Part shown: positions 1 to 6,136 of the stretch, piece by piece
How the letters are laid out: every line of letters begins with the position of its first letter
How positions within the stretch are numbered: the first letter of the stretch is position 1
Source: Bacteroidota bacterium
GTDB lineage: Bacteria; Bacteroidota; Bacteroidia; Bacteroidales; VadinHA17
Direction: 5' to 3'
Length of the DNA: 8,912 nucleotides
Assembly (NCBI GenBank): GCA_030593185.1
Contig: JAUVHQ010000074.1
Location: 1 to 8,912 of the forward strand
The notes under the pieces: generated by a model
Databases searched by the model: none
What the model was told of the DNA's origin: nothing
Seen by the model: only the letters and a program-made list of their open reading frames with translations
Made by a program: the position numbers and the translations under genes

Positions 1-938
1 CCATCAACCATCCGCATAATAATTTCTTTTGAATCGACAGATTGCTTTATATCGATAGGGGCTATTCCATACAATTCTTCAGGATCGTATGCAGGTTCTT
101 CAATTGGAGCAAGATCAAGAGTTTGTCTTTCAGGGAGTGGAAGTGTTTCAAAAATATTTCTGCAGATTTGAATGGCATGCTTATCATTTTCAGCAAAATG
201 ATCAGAGACACCTGAAGCTGAAGTATGAACATCAGCACCACCAAGCTCTTCAGCAGTAACTTCTTCACCGGTAGCAGCCTTTACCAATGGAGGACCACCT
301 ATAAATATTGTTCCCTGCTTTTTCACAATAATTGTCTCATCACTCATAGCAGGAACATAAGCTCCACCGGCAGTGCAGGATCCCATAACAATAGATAATT
401 GAGGTATTCCTTCTGCCGACAATCTTGCCTGGTTAAAGAAAATCCTGCCGAAATCATATTTGTCAGGAAAAACTTTTGCCTGATCAGGTAAAAAGACTCC
501 GCCTGAATCTACCATGTAGACACATGGTAAGCGGTTTTCCATGGCAATCTCCTGAGCACGGAGATGTTTCTTGATGGTTTCAGATATATATGTTCCACCT
601 TTCACTGTAGCGTCATTAGCCACAATTATAGACTCCCTGCCATGGATAACACCTATTCCTGTAACAATTCCTGCTGATGGGAACTTATTATCATACTGGT
701 TGTAAGCTGCCATTGCCGAAAGCTCCAGGAAAGGGGTATCCGGATCAATTAACAGATCTATCCTTTCACGTGCAAGCAATTTACCTCTCGACCTGTGTTT
801 ATCAATGGCATTTTTCCCTCCACCCTCCTGAATCTCACGAATTTTCTTTTTATATTCTTCAAGTAATTTTAAATTCGCTTCTCTTTTCTCCTTGAATCCG
901 GCCGAATCTGTGGAAATGTTAGAACTAAGTTTGTACAA
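1..938 (-). CDS. mccB: Acyl-CoA carboxylase carboxyltransferase (beta) subunit, methylcrotonyl-CoA carboxylase type, C-terminus off window
   Basis: This is the biotin-dependent carboxyltransferase subunit that moves CO2 from carboxybiotin to an acyl-CoA, most likely 3-methylcrotonyl-CoA in leucine breakdown; it acts in the cytoplasm with a biotin-carrying alpha subunit. The frame is open from the left edge to a stop at 945-947 (minus strand), giving about 312 N-terminal residues of a family usually near 530. Diagnostic stretches are GGGKNAIDKHRSRGKLLARERI near the N-terminus (written here only as a landmark), VANDATVKGGTY, RAQEIAMENRLP, MGSCTAGGAYVPAMSDE and GPPLVKAATGEEV followed by ELGGADVH. 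The GSCTAGGAYVPAM version fits methylcrotonyl- better than propionyl-CoA carboxylase; geranyl-CoA carboxylase is an alternative. No ATG exists between the upstream stop and the conserved region, so TTG at 936-938 is the best start, with no clear Shine-Dalgarno sequence. It is divergent from the eIF2B-like gene. Family call is seen in sequence; substrate is inferred. Confidence 0.93.
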   Translation of the reverse strand, partial: MYKLSSNISTDSAGFKEKREANLKLLEEYKKKIREIQEGGGKNAIDKHRSRGKLLARERIDLLIDPDTPFLELSAMAAYNQYDNKFPSAGIVTGIGVIHGRESIIVANDATVKGGTYISETIKKHLRAQEIAMENRLPCVYMVDSGGVFLPDQAKVFPDKYDFGRIFFNQARLSAEGIPQLSIVMGSCTAGGAYVPAMSDETIIVKKQGTIFIGGPPLVKAATGEEVTAEELGGADVHTSASGVSDHFAENDKHAIQICRNIFETLPLPERQTLDLAPIEEPAYDPEELYGIAPIDIKQSVDSKEIIMRMVD

Positions 939-1013
939 ATTTTGTCAATTATATATTTTCAGGAATGTACAAAGAATAATCTAAATTCTTACATTTATGT
1001 CGAAAAATATTAT

Positions 1014-1874
1014 ATGAATCTTTACAAAGAAATAGATAAATTGTTGAGTGACAACCGTTCAGGCTCATCAGCACTTCTTGCTAAACTACTGGATCTGCTG
1101 GAGGAGTATCATAATGATGCGGACAAGTATTCTATACAGGATCTGAAGAATATTCTGAACCGGCTAATTGACGGTTTCTCGGGTTTTTTAATATATTTTC
1201 ATTTTTACAGGGCATTCAATAACAGGCTGAAAGTACTTGAAGGATACCGATTCCCGACCAATGATATAATGAAAGAAATGTCGCAGTTCCTGTTATCATA
1301 TAAAAGTAAATGGAAAGATGTTAATGACAGAATAGCAGCATCTGTTATTGGTAATCTTGATTTGAAGAATAAAAAAGTTCTTTTGCATAGTAATAGTTTT
1401 ACTATCAGATCTGTTTTCGGCATTTTATGTAAACAGGATATTTGTCCTGACATCATCCAAACTGTATCATATCCCGTAAAAGAAGGTATACTTCAGGCAA
1501 AGTTCCTTGCCAGGAAAAAACTGAATATTACATTGATAACCGATTCATCAGTTAGTTTGCATATACCGGCAATTGATTGTGCTATACTGGGAGCAGATGC
1601 CATTTTTGAAAATAGTTTTGTAAATAAAACAGGCAGTATGCTCATTGCACTTGCATGCAAACACTTTAAAAAAGATCTTTATGTTTTTTCTGATTCAAGA
1701 AAAAAAACAGACCGGGATATGACTTCCGGAACTTTTTTTGACAGGTTAAGAAACGAAAAGGAAAAATCACCTAACGAAATCCTGTCAAATGCTCCTGAAA
1801 ATATTCATCCCTCAAACCGTTATTTTGAAGAAATACCTGTTTCATTTGTTTCCAGGTTTTTTTACGAAGAGTAA
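1014..1874 (+). CDS. eIF2B alpha/beta/delta-like protein (eIF2B/R15P isomerase/MtnA fold)
   Basis: A 286-residue protein of the superfamily that includes eukaryotic eIF2B regulatory subunits, ribose-1,5-bisphosphate isomerase and methylthioribose-1-phosphate isomerase. The N-terminal half (about 1-110) is a helical region. The C-terminal half is the Rossmann-like part: VLLHSNSFTIRSVF at about 122-135, a PVKEG stretch at 154-158, ITLITDSSV at 172-180, and LGADAIFENSFVNKTGS at 192-208, which holds the superfamily GAD-x-N-K-x-G signature. Asp195 matches the catalytic Asp of the isomerases. The Cys expected in the isomerases' THC-type motif appears to be Ser126 (HSNS), as in eIF2B subunits, so isomerase activity is doubtful. 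ATG at 1014 is preferred; the frame is open upstream to a TTG at 942, but that extension is low-complexity and unlike the family. Divergent from the carboxylase gene across 75 bp. A sugar-phosphate ligand or regulatory role is possible; bacterial function unknown. Confidence 0.85.
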   Translation: MNLYKEIDKLLSDNRSGSSALLAKLLDLLEEYHNDADKYSIQDLKNILNRLIDGFSGFLIYFHFYRAFNNRLKVLEGYRFPTNDIMKEMSQFLLSYKSKWKDVNDRIAASVIGNLDLKNKKVLLHSNSFTIRSVFGILCKQDICPDIIQTVSYPVKEGILQAKFLARKKLNITLITDSSVSLHIPAIDCAILGADAIFENSFVNKTGSMLIALACKHFKKDLYVFSDSRKKTDRDMTSGTFFDRLRNEKEKSPNEILSNAPENIHPSNRYFEEIPVSFVSRFFYEE

Positions 1875-1900
1875 AGTCAAATGGTAAAATGACTAAAAAA

Positions 1901-1935
1901 AGTTAAAAGTTATAAGTTAAGAGTTAAATGTTATA
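1901..1935 (+). repeat. Five-copy 7-bp degenerate tandem repeat (AGTTAAA type)
   Basis: Consecutive heptamers agttaaa, agttata, agttaag, agttaaa, tgttata fill the start of the spacer after the eIF2B-like gene. The reverse complement of the same theme (actcataactt) recurs at 6037-6047 upstream of the radical SAM gene. No coding or RNA role is visible. Confidence 0.75.
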
Positions 1936-1957
1936 CGTGTTCTTAACTTGTATCACC

Positions 1958-1975
1958 GCATCACAGGAACACTGC
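1958..1975 (+). repeat. Dispersed CATCAC-family repeat, copy 1
   Basis: This 18-bp stretch (gcatcacaggaacactgc) matches 6224-6241 (gcatcacaacaacactgc) at 16 of 18 positions although the two lie over 4 kb apart. The flanking bases (tatcacc) continue the same short-period theme. It belongs with the copies at 2092-2113 and 6209-6241. Confidence 0.65.
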
Positions 1976-1995
1976 GATAATATTTTAAAGAATTA

Positions 1996-2082
1996 ACCGC
2001 CAAGTACGCTAAGGATGCGCTAAGAACGCAAAGAACAAATATTTATACGCGAACTTTGCGCCTTCTTTGCGATCTTTGCGGT
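1996..2082. repeat. Imperfect long inverted repeat of CGCAAAGA-type units; possible bidirectional terminator
   Basis: Two 34-bp arms, 1996-2029 and 2049-2082, are inverted copies matching at about 25 of 34 positions, separated by a 19-bp AT-rich loop. Each arm is itself built of 9-12-bp units around cgcaaag or cgctaag. The right arm is followed on the plus strand by a T-rich run (2083-2091), and the element lies between the 3' ends of two convergent genes, so a transcript-ending role is plausible. The internal unit structure is more typical of a dispersed intergenic repeat than of a simple terminator. Confidence 0.75.
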
Positions 2083-2091
2083 CTTTTTTTT

Positions 2092-2113
2092 CTTCACTGC
2101 AACACACTATCAC
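2092..2113 (+). repeat. Dispersed CATCAC-family repeat, copy 2, reaching the VTT gene stop codon
   Basis: The 22 bp here (begins cttcactgcaacac) match 6209-6230 at 19 of 22 positions. The repeat runs into the stop codon of the minus-strand membrane-protein gene (2110-2112). Confidence 0.6.
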
Positions 2114-2688
2114 CCAATTATATTCGCCTGCCAAATAAGAAATGAATATATTCCAAACCTAAGGAATCTTATGCAGCCATATAATAAAAGTTTCCGGAAT
2201 GGAAACCTTGCACTCCCAACTATCATACAAATAGCGGAGAAAGGTATTGGTGTCATGCTGGCAATAGCAATTAAATAAATACCAAACCGGTTTACTACTC
2301 CCTGGTATTTATATAAAAGCTTTTCGTGAAGATATTTATACCACTTTGTCTTGTTAAAGAATACTCCAATCCAGTAACCTAATACACCTGCCATATAGGA
2401 GATAACAGCAAGTAATAATACAATAAAACCATAATGTAAAGGATCAGTGTATTGAAGAGACCAGATCATAAAAAACTCCGGGGGAATGATCCCGAAAGCA
2501 ACTTCTGAAAAAATATAGATAAGAAGAACTAATATTGGCTTATCCCGAATTGAATCTATTGTAGAAGAAGATTTCAGATCAATCTCATTCTTAATCAGTA
2601 TAAAAACCACCAGGATAAGGACAAGCCAGAAAATCCCTTTAAGCAGGTTCTTTATTAAAAAGGTCCATTTATCGTTTATCTTCAGCAT
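2110..2688 (-). CDS. Small VTT/DedA-type (SNARE-associated, YqaA-like) inner-membrane protein
   Basis: A 192-residue polytopic membrane protein. Hydrophobic segments lie at about 12-33, 51-75, 86-110, 135-158 and 166-188. Two features match the VTT/DedA family: SEVAFGIIPPEFFM at 61-74, with the acidic and proline residues of the first re-entrant loop, and SMTPIPFSAICMIVGSARFP at 144-163 (the second, TPIPF-type loop followed by a Gly-containing helix and an Arg-rich stretch at 161-177). The family is linked to lipid scrambling and membrane homeostasis, including undecaprenyl-phosphate recycling for some members; the substrate here cannot be told. The protein is near the usual length, and the start is a simple ATG with no Shine-Dalgarno sequence. 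It is a single gene, convergent with the eIF2B-like gene. Confidence is good for family and low for exact role. Confidence 0.8.
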   Translation of the reverse strand: MLKINDKWTFLIKNLLKGIFWLVLILVVFILIKNEIDLKSSSTIDSIRDKPILVLLIYIFSEVAFGIIPPEFFMIWSLQYTDPLHYGFIVLLLAVISYMAGVLGYWIGVFFNKTKWYKYLHEKLLYKYQGVVNRFGIYLIAIASMTPIPFSAICMIVGSARFPFRKLLLYGCIRFLRFGIYSFLIWQANIIG

Positions 2689-2696
2689 AAGGAAGC

Positions 2697-2704
2697 CAAA
2701 GTTA
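2697..2704 (-). promoter_or_regulatory. Possible -7 element (TAACTTTG) of the VTT gene promoter
   Basis: On the minus strand TAACTTTG matches the Bacteroidota -7 consensus TAnnTTTG, 8 bp before the ATG at 2688. A well-spaced TTTG -33 box is not evident, and a start site so close would give an almost leaderless mRNA, so this is tentative. Confidence 0.3.
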
Positions 2705-2744
2705 GCAATTACATCCGAAAACTGGATGATTGCAAGCTTTTTTT
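2705..2744 (+). terminator. Hairpin followed by T-run, terminator-like but without an obvious gene
   Basis: The arms gcaat+catcc (2705-2709 and 2712-2716) pair with ggatg+attgc (2724-2733) around a 7-nt loop, with a 2-nt bulge. Seven Ts follow at 2738-2744. The shape is that of a plus-strand intrinsic terminator, but no plus-strand gene lies immediately upstream; the adjacent gene (start 2688) runs the other way. Confidence 0.4.
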
Positions 2745-2768
2745 AAAACCTGTTACTATTTTAATCTT

Positions 2769-2953
2769 GAGCCCACTCCGATAAGTATTATTCTTGCCAC
2801 AAAGACACAAAAACACAAAGATACACAAAAGTTAAAGCAATGAAAATAAACCCTTTGTGAATCTAAGTTACTTAGCCTGCCCTGTAAGAAGGAACGACTG
2901 TATCAGGGTGTTTTAGTGGCATTTTCTTTTTTTTGACTTTTCGGAGCGGACTC
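2769..2953. mobile_element. MITE-like 185-bp segment with terminal inverted repeats and 6-bp flanking duplication
   Basis: The ends are inverted copies: left gagcccactccgataagt (2769-2786) and right acttttcggagcggactc (2936-2953) pair at 15 of 18 positions. The segment is flanked on both sides by aatctt (2763-2768 and 2954-2959), as expected for a target-site duplication. No open reading frame of note lies inside, so it would be a non-autonomous element. It contains the CACAAAGA tandem repeat and a T-rich run near the right end. The similarity of the ends extends 2 bp into the duplication, so the exact boundary is uncertain. No matching transposase is in the window. Confidence 0.5.
2798..2830 (+). 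repeat. 8-bp degenerate tandem repeat (CACAAAGA type)
   Basis: Units cacaaaga, cacaaaaa, cacaaaga and tacacaaaa follow one another. A partial inverted counterpart (ctttgtga) lies at 2853-2860. The repeat sits inside the MITE-like segment and resembles in style the CGCAAAGA units at 1996-2082. Confidence 0.65.
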
Positions 2954-2961
2954 AATCTTTG
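2932..2961 (+). promoter_or_regulatory. Candidate promoter spanning the right end of the MITE-like segment
   Basis: TTTG at 2932-2935 is followed after 18 bp by AATCTTTG (2954-2961), one mismatch from the TAnnTTTG -7 consensus. The -33 box would come from the element and the -7 box from the flanking duplication. It would serve the DUF6599-type gene starting at 2976 or 3012. Based on pattern only. Confidence 0.35.
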
Positions 2962-2975
2962 ATATTGAACAGGAA

Positions 2976-3836
2976 ATGTTTTATATTTATTCAGCAATAA
3001 TACTGATTAACATGAACTCAAAATCGTTAACCGAATTGCTTCCTACAGAACATTCAGGTTGGAAAACGGCAAATAAAGATAATTTCTATGATAATGAATC
3101 ACTCTACAATTATATAGATGGTGGAGCCGAACTCTATTTATCTTACGGCTTTAATAAAGTTATCAGTAGAAATTACATTAAACCAGGACAACCGGAAATC
3201 CGGGTGGATATTTTTGATATGATCAAACCCCGGAATGCTTATGGTGTATATACACATTCGCGTGAGAAAATTGAGAATAACTTCGGACAAGGGTCCCAAA
3301 CATTGATAGGGGCGGTTTTGTTCTGGAAAGACATGTATTATGTATCGGTTATTTCACAATCTGAAACGGATGAAGTTACAAAAGCTATTCATGGCATTGC
3401 CAAAATTATTGATTCATCTATTCCAGGAGAAGGAAAGATACCCGGTGTGGTCAAATTGCTACCTGAGGATAATCTTGTTGCTGAAAGTGTGACCTATTTT
3501 CACCACCCGGTATGGCTTAACTATTTTGCCTGGCTCTTTGAAGATAACTATCTGAATATCACCAAAGAAACAAGATCCGTTTGGGCAAAATACGAAACTA
3601 CCCGGAAACGTGCCATGCTGCTATTGGTGCAATACCCTGATGAACATACAGCCCGTCTGGGTTTTAATTCTTTTACGAAATATTTTTTTCCAAATCCTGA
3701 GAATGGACTGATTACCAAAGATATAAATGGCAGGTGGTTGAGCAGCCGGCTTAGTGGAAAATTGTTTACAGCAGTGTTCGATGCACCGGATAAAGACTTC
3801 ACTATAACGCTTCTGGATAAGATTTATAACATATAA
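2976..3836 (+). CDS. DUF6599-type protein of unknown function
   Basis: A 286-residue protein from ATG 2976, or 274 residues from the in-frame ATG at 3012. The landmark is SLYNYIDGGAELYLSYGF at about 42-59, the hallmark of DUF6599-type proteins, followed by VDIFDMIKPRNAYGVYTH (77-94), a segment typical of the family. A second half (about 170-286) with FAWLFEDNYLNIT and a LLVQYPDEHTARLGF stretch completes the fold. Family members are usually secreted or lipid-anchored; here residues 1-12 (MFYIYSAIILIN) are hydrophobic but lack a basic n-region, so export is uncertain. The stop lies 22 bp before the DUF362 gene, so the two probably form one operon. No Shine-Dalgarno sequence with useful spacing precedes either ATG. 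The MITE-like segment ends about 20 bp upstream and may have altered the N-terminus. Function unknown; the family call is from memory of its signature. Confidence 0.75.
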   Translation: MFYIYSAIILINMNSKSLTELLPTEHSGWKTANKDNFYDNESLYNYIDGGAELYLSYGFNKVISRNYIKPGQPEIRVDIFDMIKPRNAYGVYTHSREKIENNFGQGSQTLIGAVLFWKDMYYVSVISQSETDEVTKAIHGIAKIIDSSIPGEGKIPGVVKLLPEDNLVAESVTYFHHPVWLNYFAWLFEDNYLNITKETRSVWAKYETTRKRAMLLLVQYPDEHTARLGFNSFTKYFFPNPENGLITKDINGRWLSSRLSGKLFTAVFDAPDKDFTITLLDKIYNI

Positions 3837-3858
3837 CAATAATTAAAATCTAACCGAA

Positions 3859-4743
3859 ATGAAACATTCAAGAAGAGATTGGCTGAAATTATCATTCCTT
3901 ACATCTTTAGCTGGCTATTTTTTCCTTCAATTTCCTGGAAAACTGTTTGCAAAAGAGACAGATAAGTCTGAAGTGATCCTTATACGTGATAAGCAAGTCC
4001 TTAAAAATGACGGCAATCCGGACAAAAGGATTTTGTCAGATATGATGGACAAGGCGATTACAGCCTTAACCGGAATCAATAATTCATCAGATGCCTGGAA
4101 AAGCATAATTAAACCGGATGATATTGTTGGAATAAAAAGCAACGAGTGGAGCCATCTGCCTACCCCGGAAGTTCTGGAAGAGATCCTGAAAGAAAGGCTT
4201 TCAGATGCTGGTGTCCGGGAGCAAAACATTAGTGTCAGAGACAGGAGAATACTCAAAGATCCTGTTTTTCAAAAAAGCACGGCACTGATAAATGTTCGTC
4301 CGTTACGTACCCACAATTGGTCAGGTGTTGGAACTCTGATAAAGAATTATATAGTGTTTACTAGAAAACCCTGGACATACCACCCCGATACATGTGCCGA
4401 TCTTGCTAAACTCTGGAAATTACCGGAGGCTGCAGGTAAAACAAGACTTAATATACTTGTAATGTTAACGCCTCTTTTTCATGGCACCGGACCACATCAC
4501 TTTAACAAAGAATATACATGGAATTACTATGGTCTGCTCGTTGGATTCGACCCTGTTGCCGTTGATTCAGTAGGAGTAAGGATACTGGAGAATAAGAGAA
4601 AGGAATATTTCGGTGAAGAACGGCCATTAAATCCTCCGGCAAAGCATATTTTGCTAGCTGACACACGTCATAAACTTGGTAATGCCGATCCTGAGAAGAT
4701 TAAGCTGGTGACAATAGGCTGGAAGGAGGGAATACTACTTTAA
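3859..4743 (+). CDS. Tat-exported DUF362 domain protein
   Basis: A 294-residue protein with a clear twin-arginine signal: SRRDWLK at residues 4-10, a hydrophobic stretch at about 11-25, and a likely cleavage near LFA at 29-31. The mature part is a DUF362 domain: IKPDDIVGIKSN (84-95), PTPEVLEEILKERLSDAG (101-118), the conserved NVRPLRTHNWSGVGTLIKNY (145-164, comparable to the family's K-x-H...KN motif) and LVGFDPVAVDSVGVRIL (227-243). Many DUF362 proteins carry ferredoxin-like Cys clusters, but this one has a single Cys (179) and so none. The Tat leader implies folding before export and a periplasmic site of action. It lies 22 bp after the DUF6599-type gene on the same strand and faces the AmrS gene across 68 bp. 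The biochemical role of DUF362 is not established, so none is assigned. Confidence 0.85.
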   Translation: MKHSRRDWLKLSFLTSLAGYFFLQFPGKLFAKETDKSEVILIRDKQVLKNDGNPDKRILSDMMDKAITALTGINNSSDAWKSIIKPDDIVGIKSNEWSHLPTPEVLEEILKERLSDAGVREQNISVRDRRILKDPVFQKSTALINVRPLRTHNWSGVGTLIKNYIVFTRKPWTYHPDTCADLAKLWKLPEAAGKTRLNILVMLTPLFHGTGPHHFNKEYTWNYYGLLVGFDPVAVDSVGVRILENKRKEYFGEERPLNPPAKHILLADTRHKLGNADPEKIKLVTIGWKEGILL

Positions 4744-4747
4744 CGAT

Positions 4748-4781
4748 AATTGATTTGGCGCTATATTCCATGTAATCAATT
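4748..4781. terminator. Weak inverted repeat in the convergent spacer, possible shared terminator
   Basis: The 8-bp arms aattgatt (4748-4755) and aatcaatt (4774-4781) enclose an 18-nt loop between the stop codons of the DUF362 and AmrS genes. The stem is AT-rich and no good T-run follows, so only position supports a terminator role. Confidence 0.3.
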
Positions 4782-4811
4782 GTATAACTGAATCTTATGA
4801 AGTGGGCTATT

Positions 4812-5969
4812 TTATTCCCATACTCCAGCAATGGGTTCATCGCAATACTCGCACTTCCCGTTTTTAACATTATTAGACAGAATCCTGTAACCACGTCGTT
4901 TAATTAGAGTTTTATGACAATCAGGGCAGAGAGTATTCTCGGCTTCTGTTCCCGGAACATTACCAATATAAACATATTTGATTCCTGCATCCAGTGCAAT
5001 TTTCCTTGCCTTAGTTAGAGTTGCCAGCGGAGTAGGAGGTAGTTGTGTTAGTTTATATAATGGCTGAAAACGGCTGAAATGCAATGGATTATCAGCAAAT
5101 CCATTTTTGTAAAGCCAATCGCACATTTCCCTAATCATATCAAAATCATCGGTCCAACCCGGGATAACAAGATTTGTAATTTCTAACCATACACCCTCCT
5201 CATTCAAAATCTTAAGAGTACGGAGTATAGGTTCAAGTTTTCCTGCATTTAACTTCAGGTATATACTGTTTTTAAACGACTTAAGGTCAATATTGGCAGC
5301 ATCAATAACACGGGCAAGTTTCCTCAGGGGCTCTTCATTTATATACCCTGCTGAAACCATTACATTTTTAATTCCGGCATTACGTGCTAATATTGCAGTA
5401 TCGTAAACGTATTCATAAAATGTAATAGGTTCAGAATACGTATATGCTATTGATTCACAGTCGCTTTCGATAGCTGCTTCAACAACTTTATCCGGCATCA
5501 GGTCAAAATTCCGGGTTTCACGCGGACTTTTCTGTGATATAGACCAGTTCTGGCAGTTGAGGCATGCAAGATTACAGCCGGCAGTTGCAATTGAGAAAGC
5601 CCTGCTTTCGGGTAAAAAATGCATTAGTGGTTTTTTTTCTATCGGATCAATATGCACCGCACATGGATTTCCATATGCTATAGTGTATAATTTGCCATTA
5701 TAGTTTAGATGATTGTGGCAATCGCCCAGCTCACCCTCTTTTATTGTGCATTCATTAGGGCATCGTAAACATTTTAATCCCCGAGGAGTGGTAGTATAAT
5801 ACATTGCCTCACGACTCCATTTCCACAGTTTTTCAGGAGGATTAGCTATTGCTGAAACCGGATTCTTCCCAAACAAACCGGTTATTGGAGCACAGGCAAT
5901 GCCACCTATACCTGCCAGCGTATATTTAACAAATTGTCTTTTACTGATCTTCTTTTTCGACTCTTTCAT
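4812..5969 (-). CDS. amrS: AmmeMemoRadiSam-system radical SAM enzyme (AmrS) with Tat-like leader
   Basis: A 385-residue radical SAM protein. The [4Fe-4S]-binding CxxxCxxC is C132-C136-C139 within GCNLACLNCQNWSISQ. Before it lies the family's N-terminal Cys region (C67, C70, C74, C84) and IDPIEKKPLMHFLP (107-120). After it come AYTYSEPITFYEY (175-187), GYINEEPLRKLA (208-219), DAANIDLKSF (223-232) and YVYIGNVPGTEAENTLCPDC (332-351). A C-terminal zinc-ribbon-like set (C348, C351, C373, C376) and the terminal IAGVW complete the match. These mark AmrS, often annotated as a PflA-like activating enzyme; its substrate is unknown to me, and the usual AmmeMemo partners (AMMECR1-like and Memo) are not in the window. 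The odd feature is residues 1-45: KKKISKRQFVK then a hydrophobic stretch (16-28), which resembles a Tat signal with KR in place of RR. A Shine-Dalgarno sequence (AAGGAG, 7-nt spacing) fixes the start and includes that leader. Confidence 0.93.
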   Translation of the reverse strand: MKESKKKISKRQFVKYTLAGIGGIACAPITGLFGKNPVSAIANPPEKLWKWSREAMYYTTTPRGLKCLRCPNECTIKEGELGDCHNHLNYNGKLYTIAYGNPCAVHIDPIEKKPLMHFLPESRAFSIATAGCNLACLNCQNWSISQKSPRETRNFDLMPDKVVEAAIESDCESIAYTYSEPITFYEYVYDTAILARNAGIKNVMVSAGYINEEPLRKLARVIDAANIDLKSFKNSIYLKLNAGKLEPILRTLKILNEEGVWLEITNLVIPGWTDDFDMIREMCDWLYKNGFADNPLHFSRFQPLYKLTQLPPTPLATLTKARKIALDAGIKYVYIGNVPGTEAENTLCPDCHKTLIKRRGYRILSNNVKNGKCEYCDEPIAGVWE

Positions 5970-5975
5970 TCCTGA

Positions 5976-5983
5976 TCTCCTTT
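5976..5983 (-). promoter_or_regulatory. Strong ribosome binding site of amrS
   Basis: On the minus strand AAAGGAGA ends 6 nt before the ATG at 5969 (core AAGGAG, 7-nt spacer). It is the only clear Shine-Dalgarno sequence in the window. It supports the upstream ATG and hence the Tat-like leader as truly translated. Confidence 0.75.
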
Positions 5984-6003
5984 AATTTTCAAATTCTTCG
6001 TTA

Positions 6004-6034
6004 CAGATGTATCCAATCAGCATAAAATTACAAA
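6004..6034 (-). promoter_or_regulatory. Candidate promoter of amrS
   Basis: On the minus strand TTTG (6034-6031), a 19-bp spacer and TACATCTG (6011-6004) fit the Bacteroidota -33/-7 pattern with one mismatch in the -7 box. Transcription would begin near 5997-6000, giving a leader of about 30 nt that contains the Shine-Dalgarno sequence. Confidence 0.45.
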
Positions 6035-6036
6035 AA

Positions 6037-6052
6037 ACTCATAACTTCTTCC
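6037..6052 (+). repeat. 16-bp direct repeat shared with 6255-6270
   Basis: actcataacttcttcc here and actcacaacttcttcc at 6255-6270 match at 15 of 16 positions. The second copy includes the stop and last codons of the 836-residue protein. The two copies bracket the rest of the spacer, including the palindrome. Confidence 0.6.
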
Positions 6053-6136
6053 AGCTTCCTACTACTTACTTTTCTTTTGAGTGCCCCATTGCACAAAACA
6101 GGAAGTTTAGTATTGCTGTTATGCTTTTTGTTTGAC

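Noticed and set aside
677..895. Plus-strand 72-codon open frame
   Set aside because: Lies opposite the well-conserved carboxyltransferase gene; its translation has no recognisable family and is explained by the antisense of real codons.
1..938. Frameshift or pseudogene status of the carboxylase gene
   Set aside because: Sample codons from 936 down to 3 stay in one frame and all family motifs appear in order; it is only cut by the window edge.
942..1013. Upstream TTG extension of the eIF2B-like gene
   Set aside because: The added 24 residues are Asn/Tyr/Ile-rich and do not resemble the family start; ATG at 1014 begins a normal helical N-terminus, and the extension would nearly abut the divergent carboxylase gene start.
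1205..1456. Minus-strand 83-codon open frame
   Set aside because: Antisense shadow of the eIF2B-like gene with no family resemblance.
1901..2830. CRISPR array
   Set aside because: Units are 7-9 bp, contiguous and degenerate with no spacers, unlike 24-40-bp CRISPR repeats.
3548..4256. Minus-strand open frames at 3548-3802, 3621-3839 and 3927-4256
   Set aside because: All lie opposite the DUF6599-type and DUF362 genes, overlap one another and have no conserved motifs.
4700..4894. Minus-strand 64-codon open frame across the convergent junction
   Set aside because: Overlaps the 3' ends of both the DUF362 and amrS genes in a different frame and lacks any protein-like signature.
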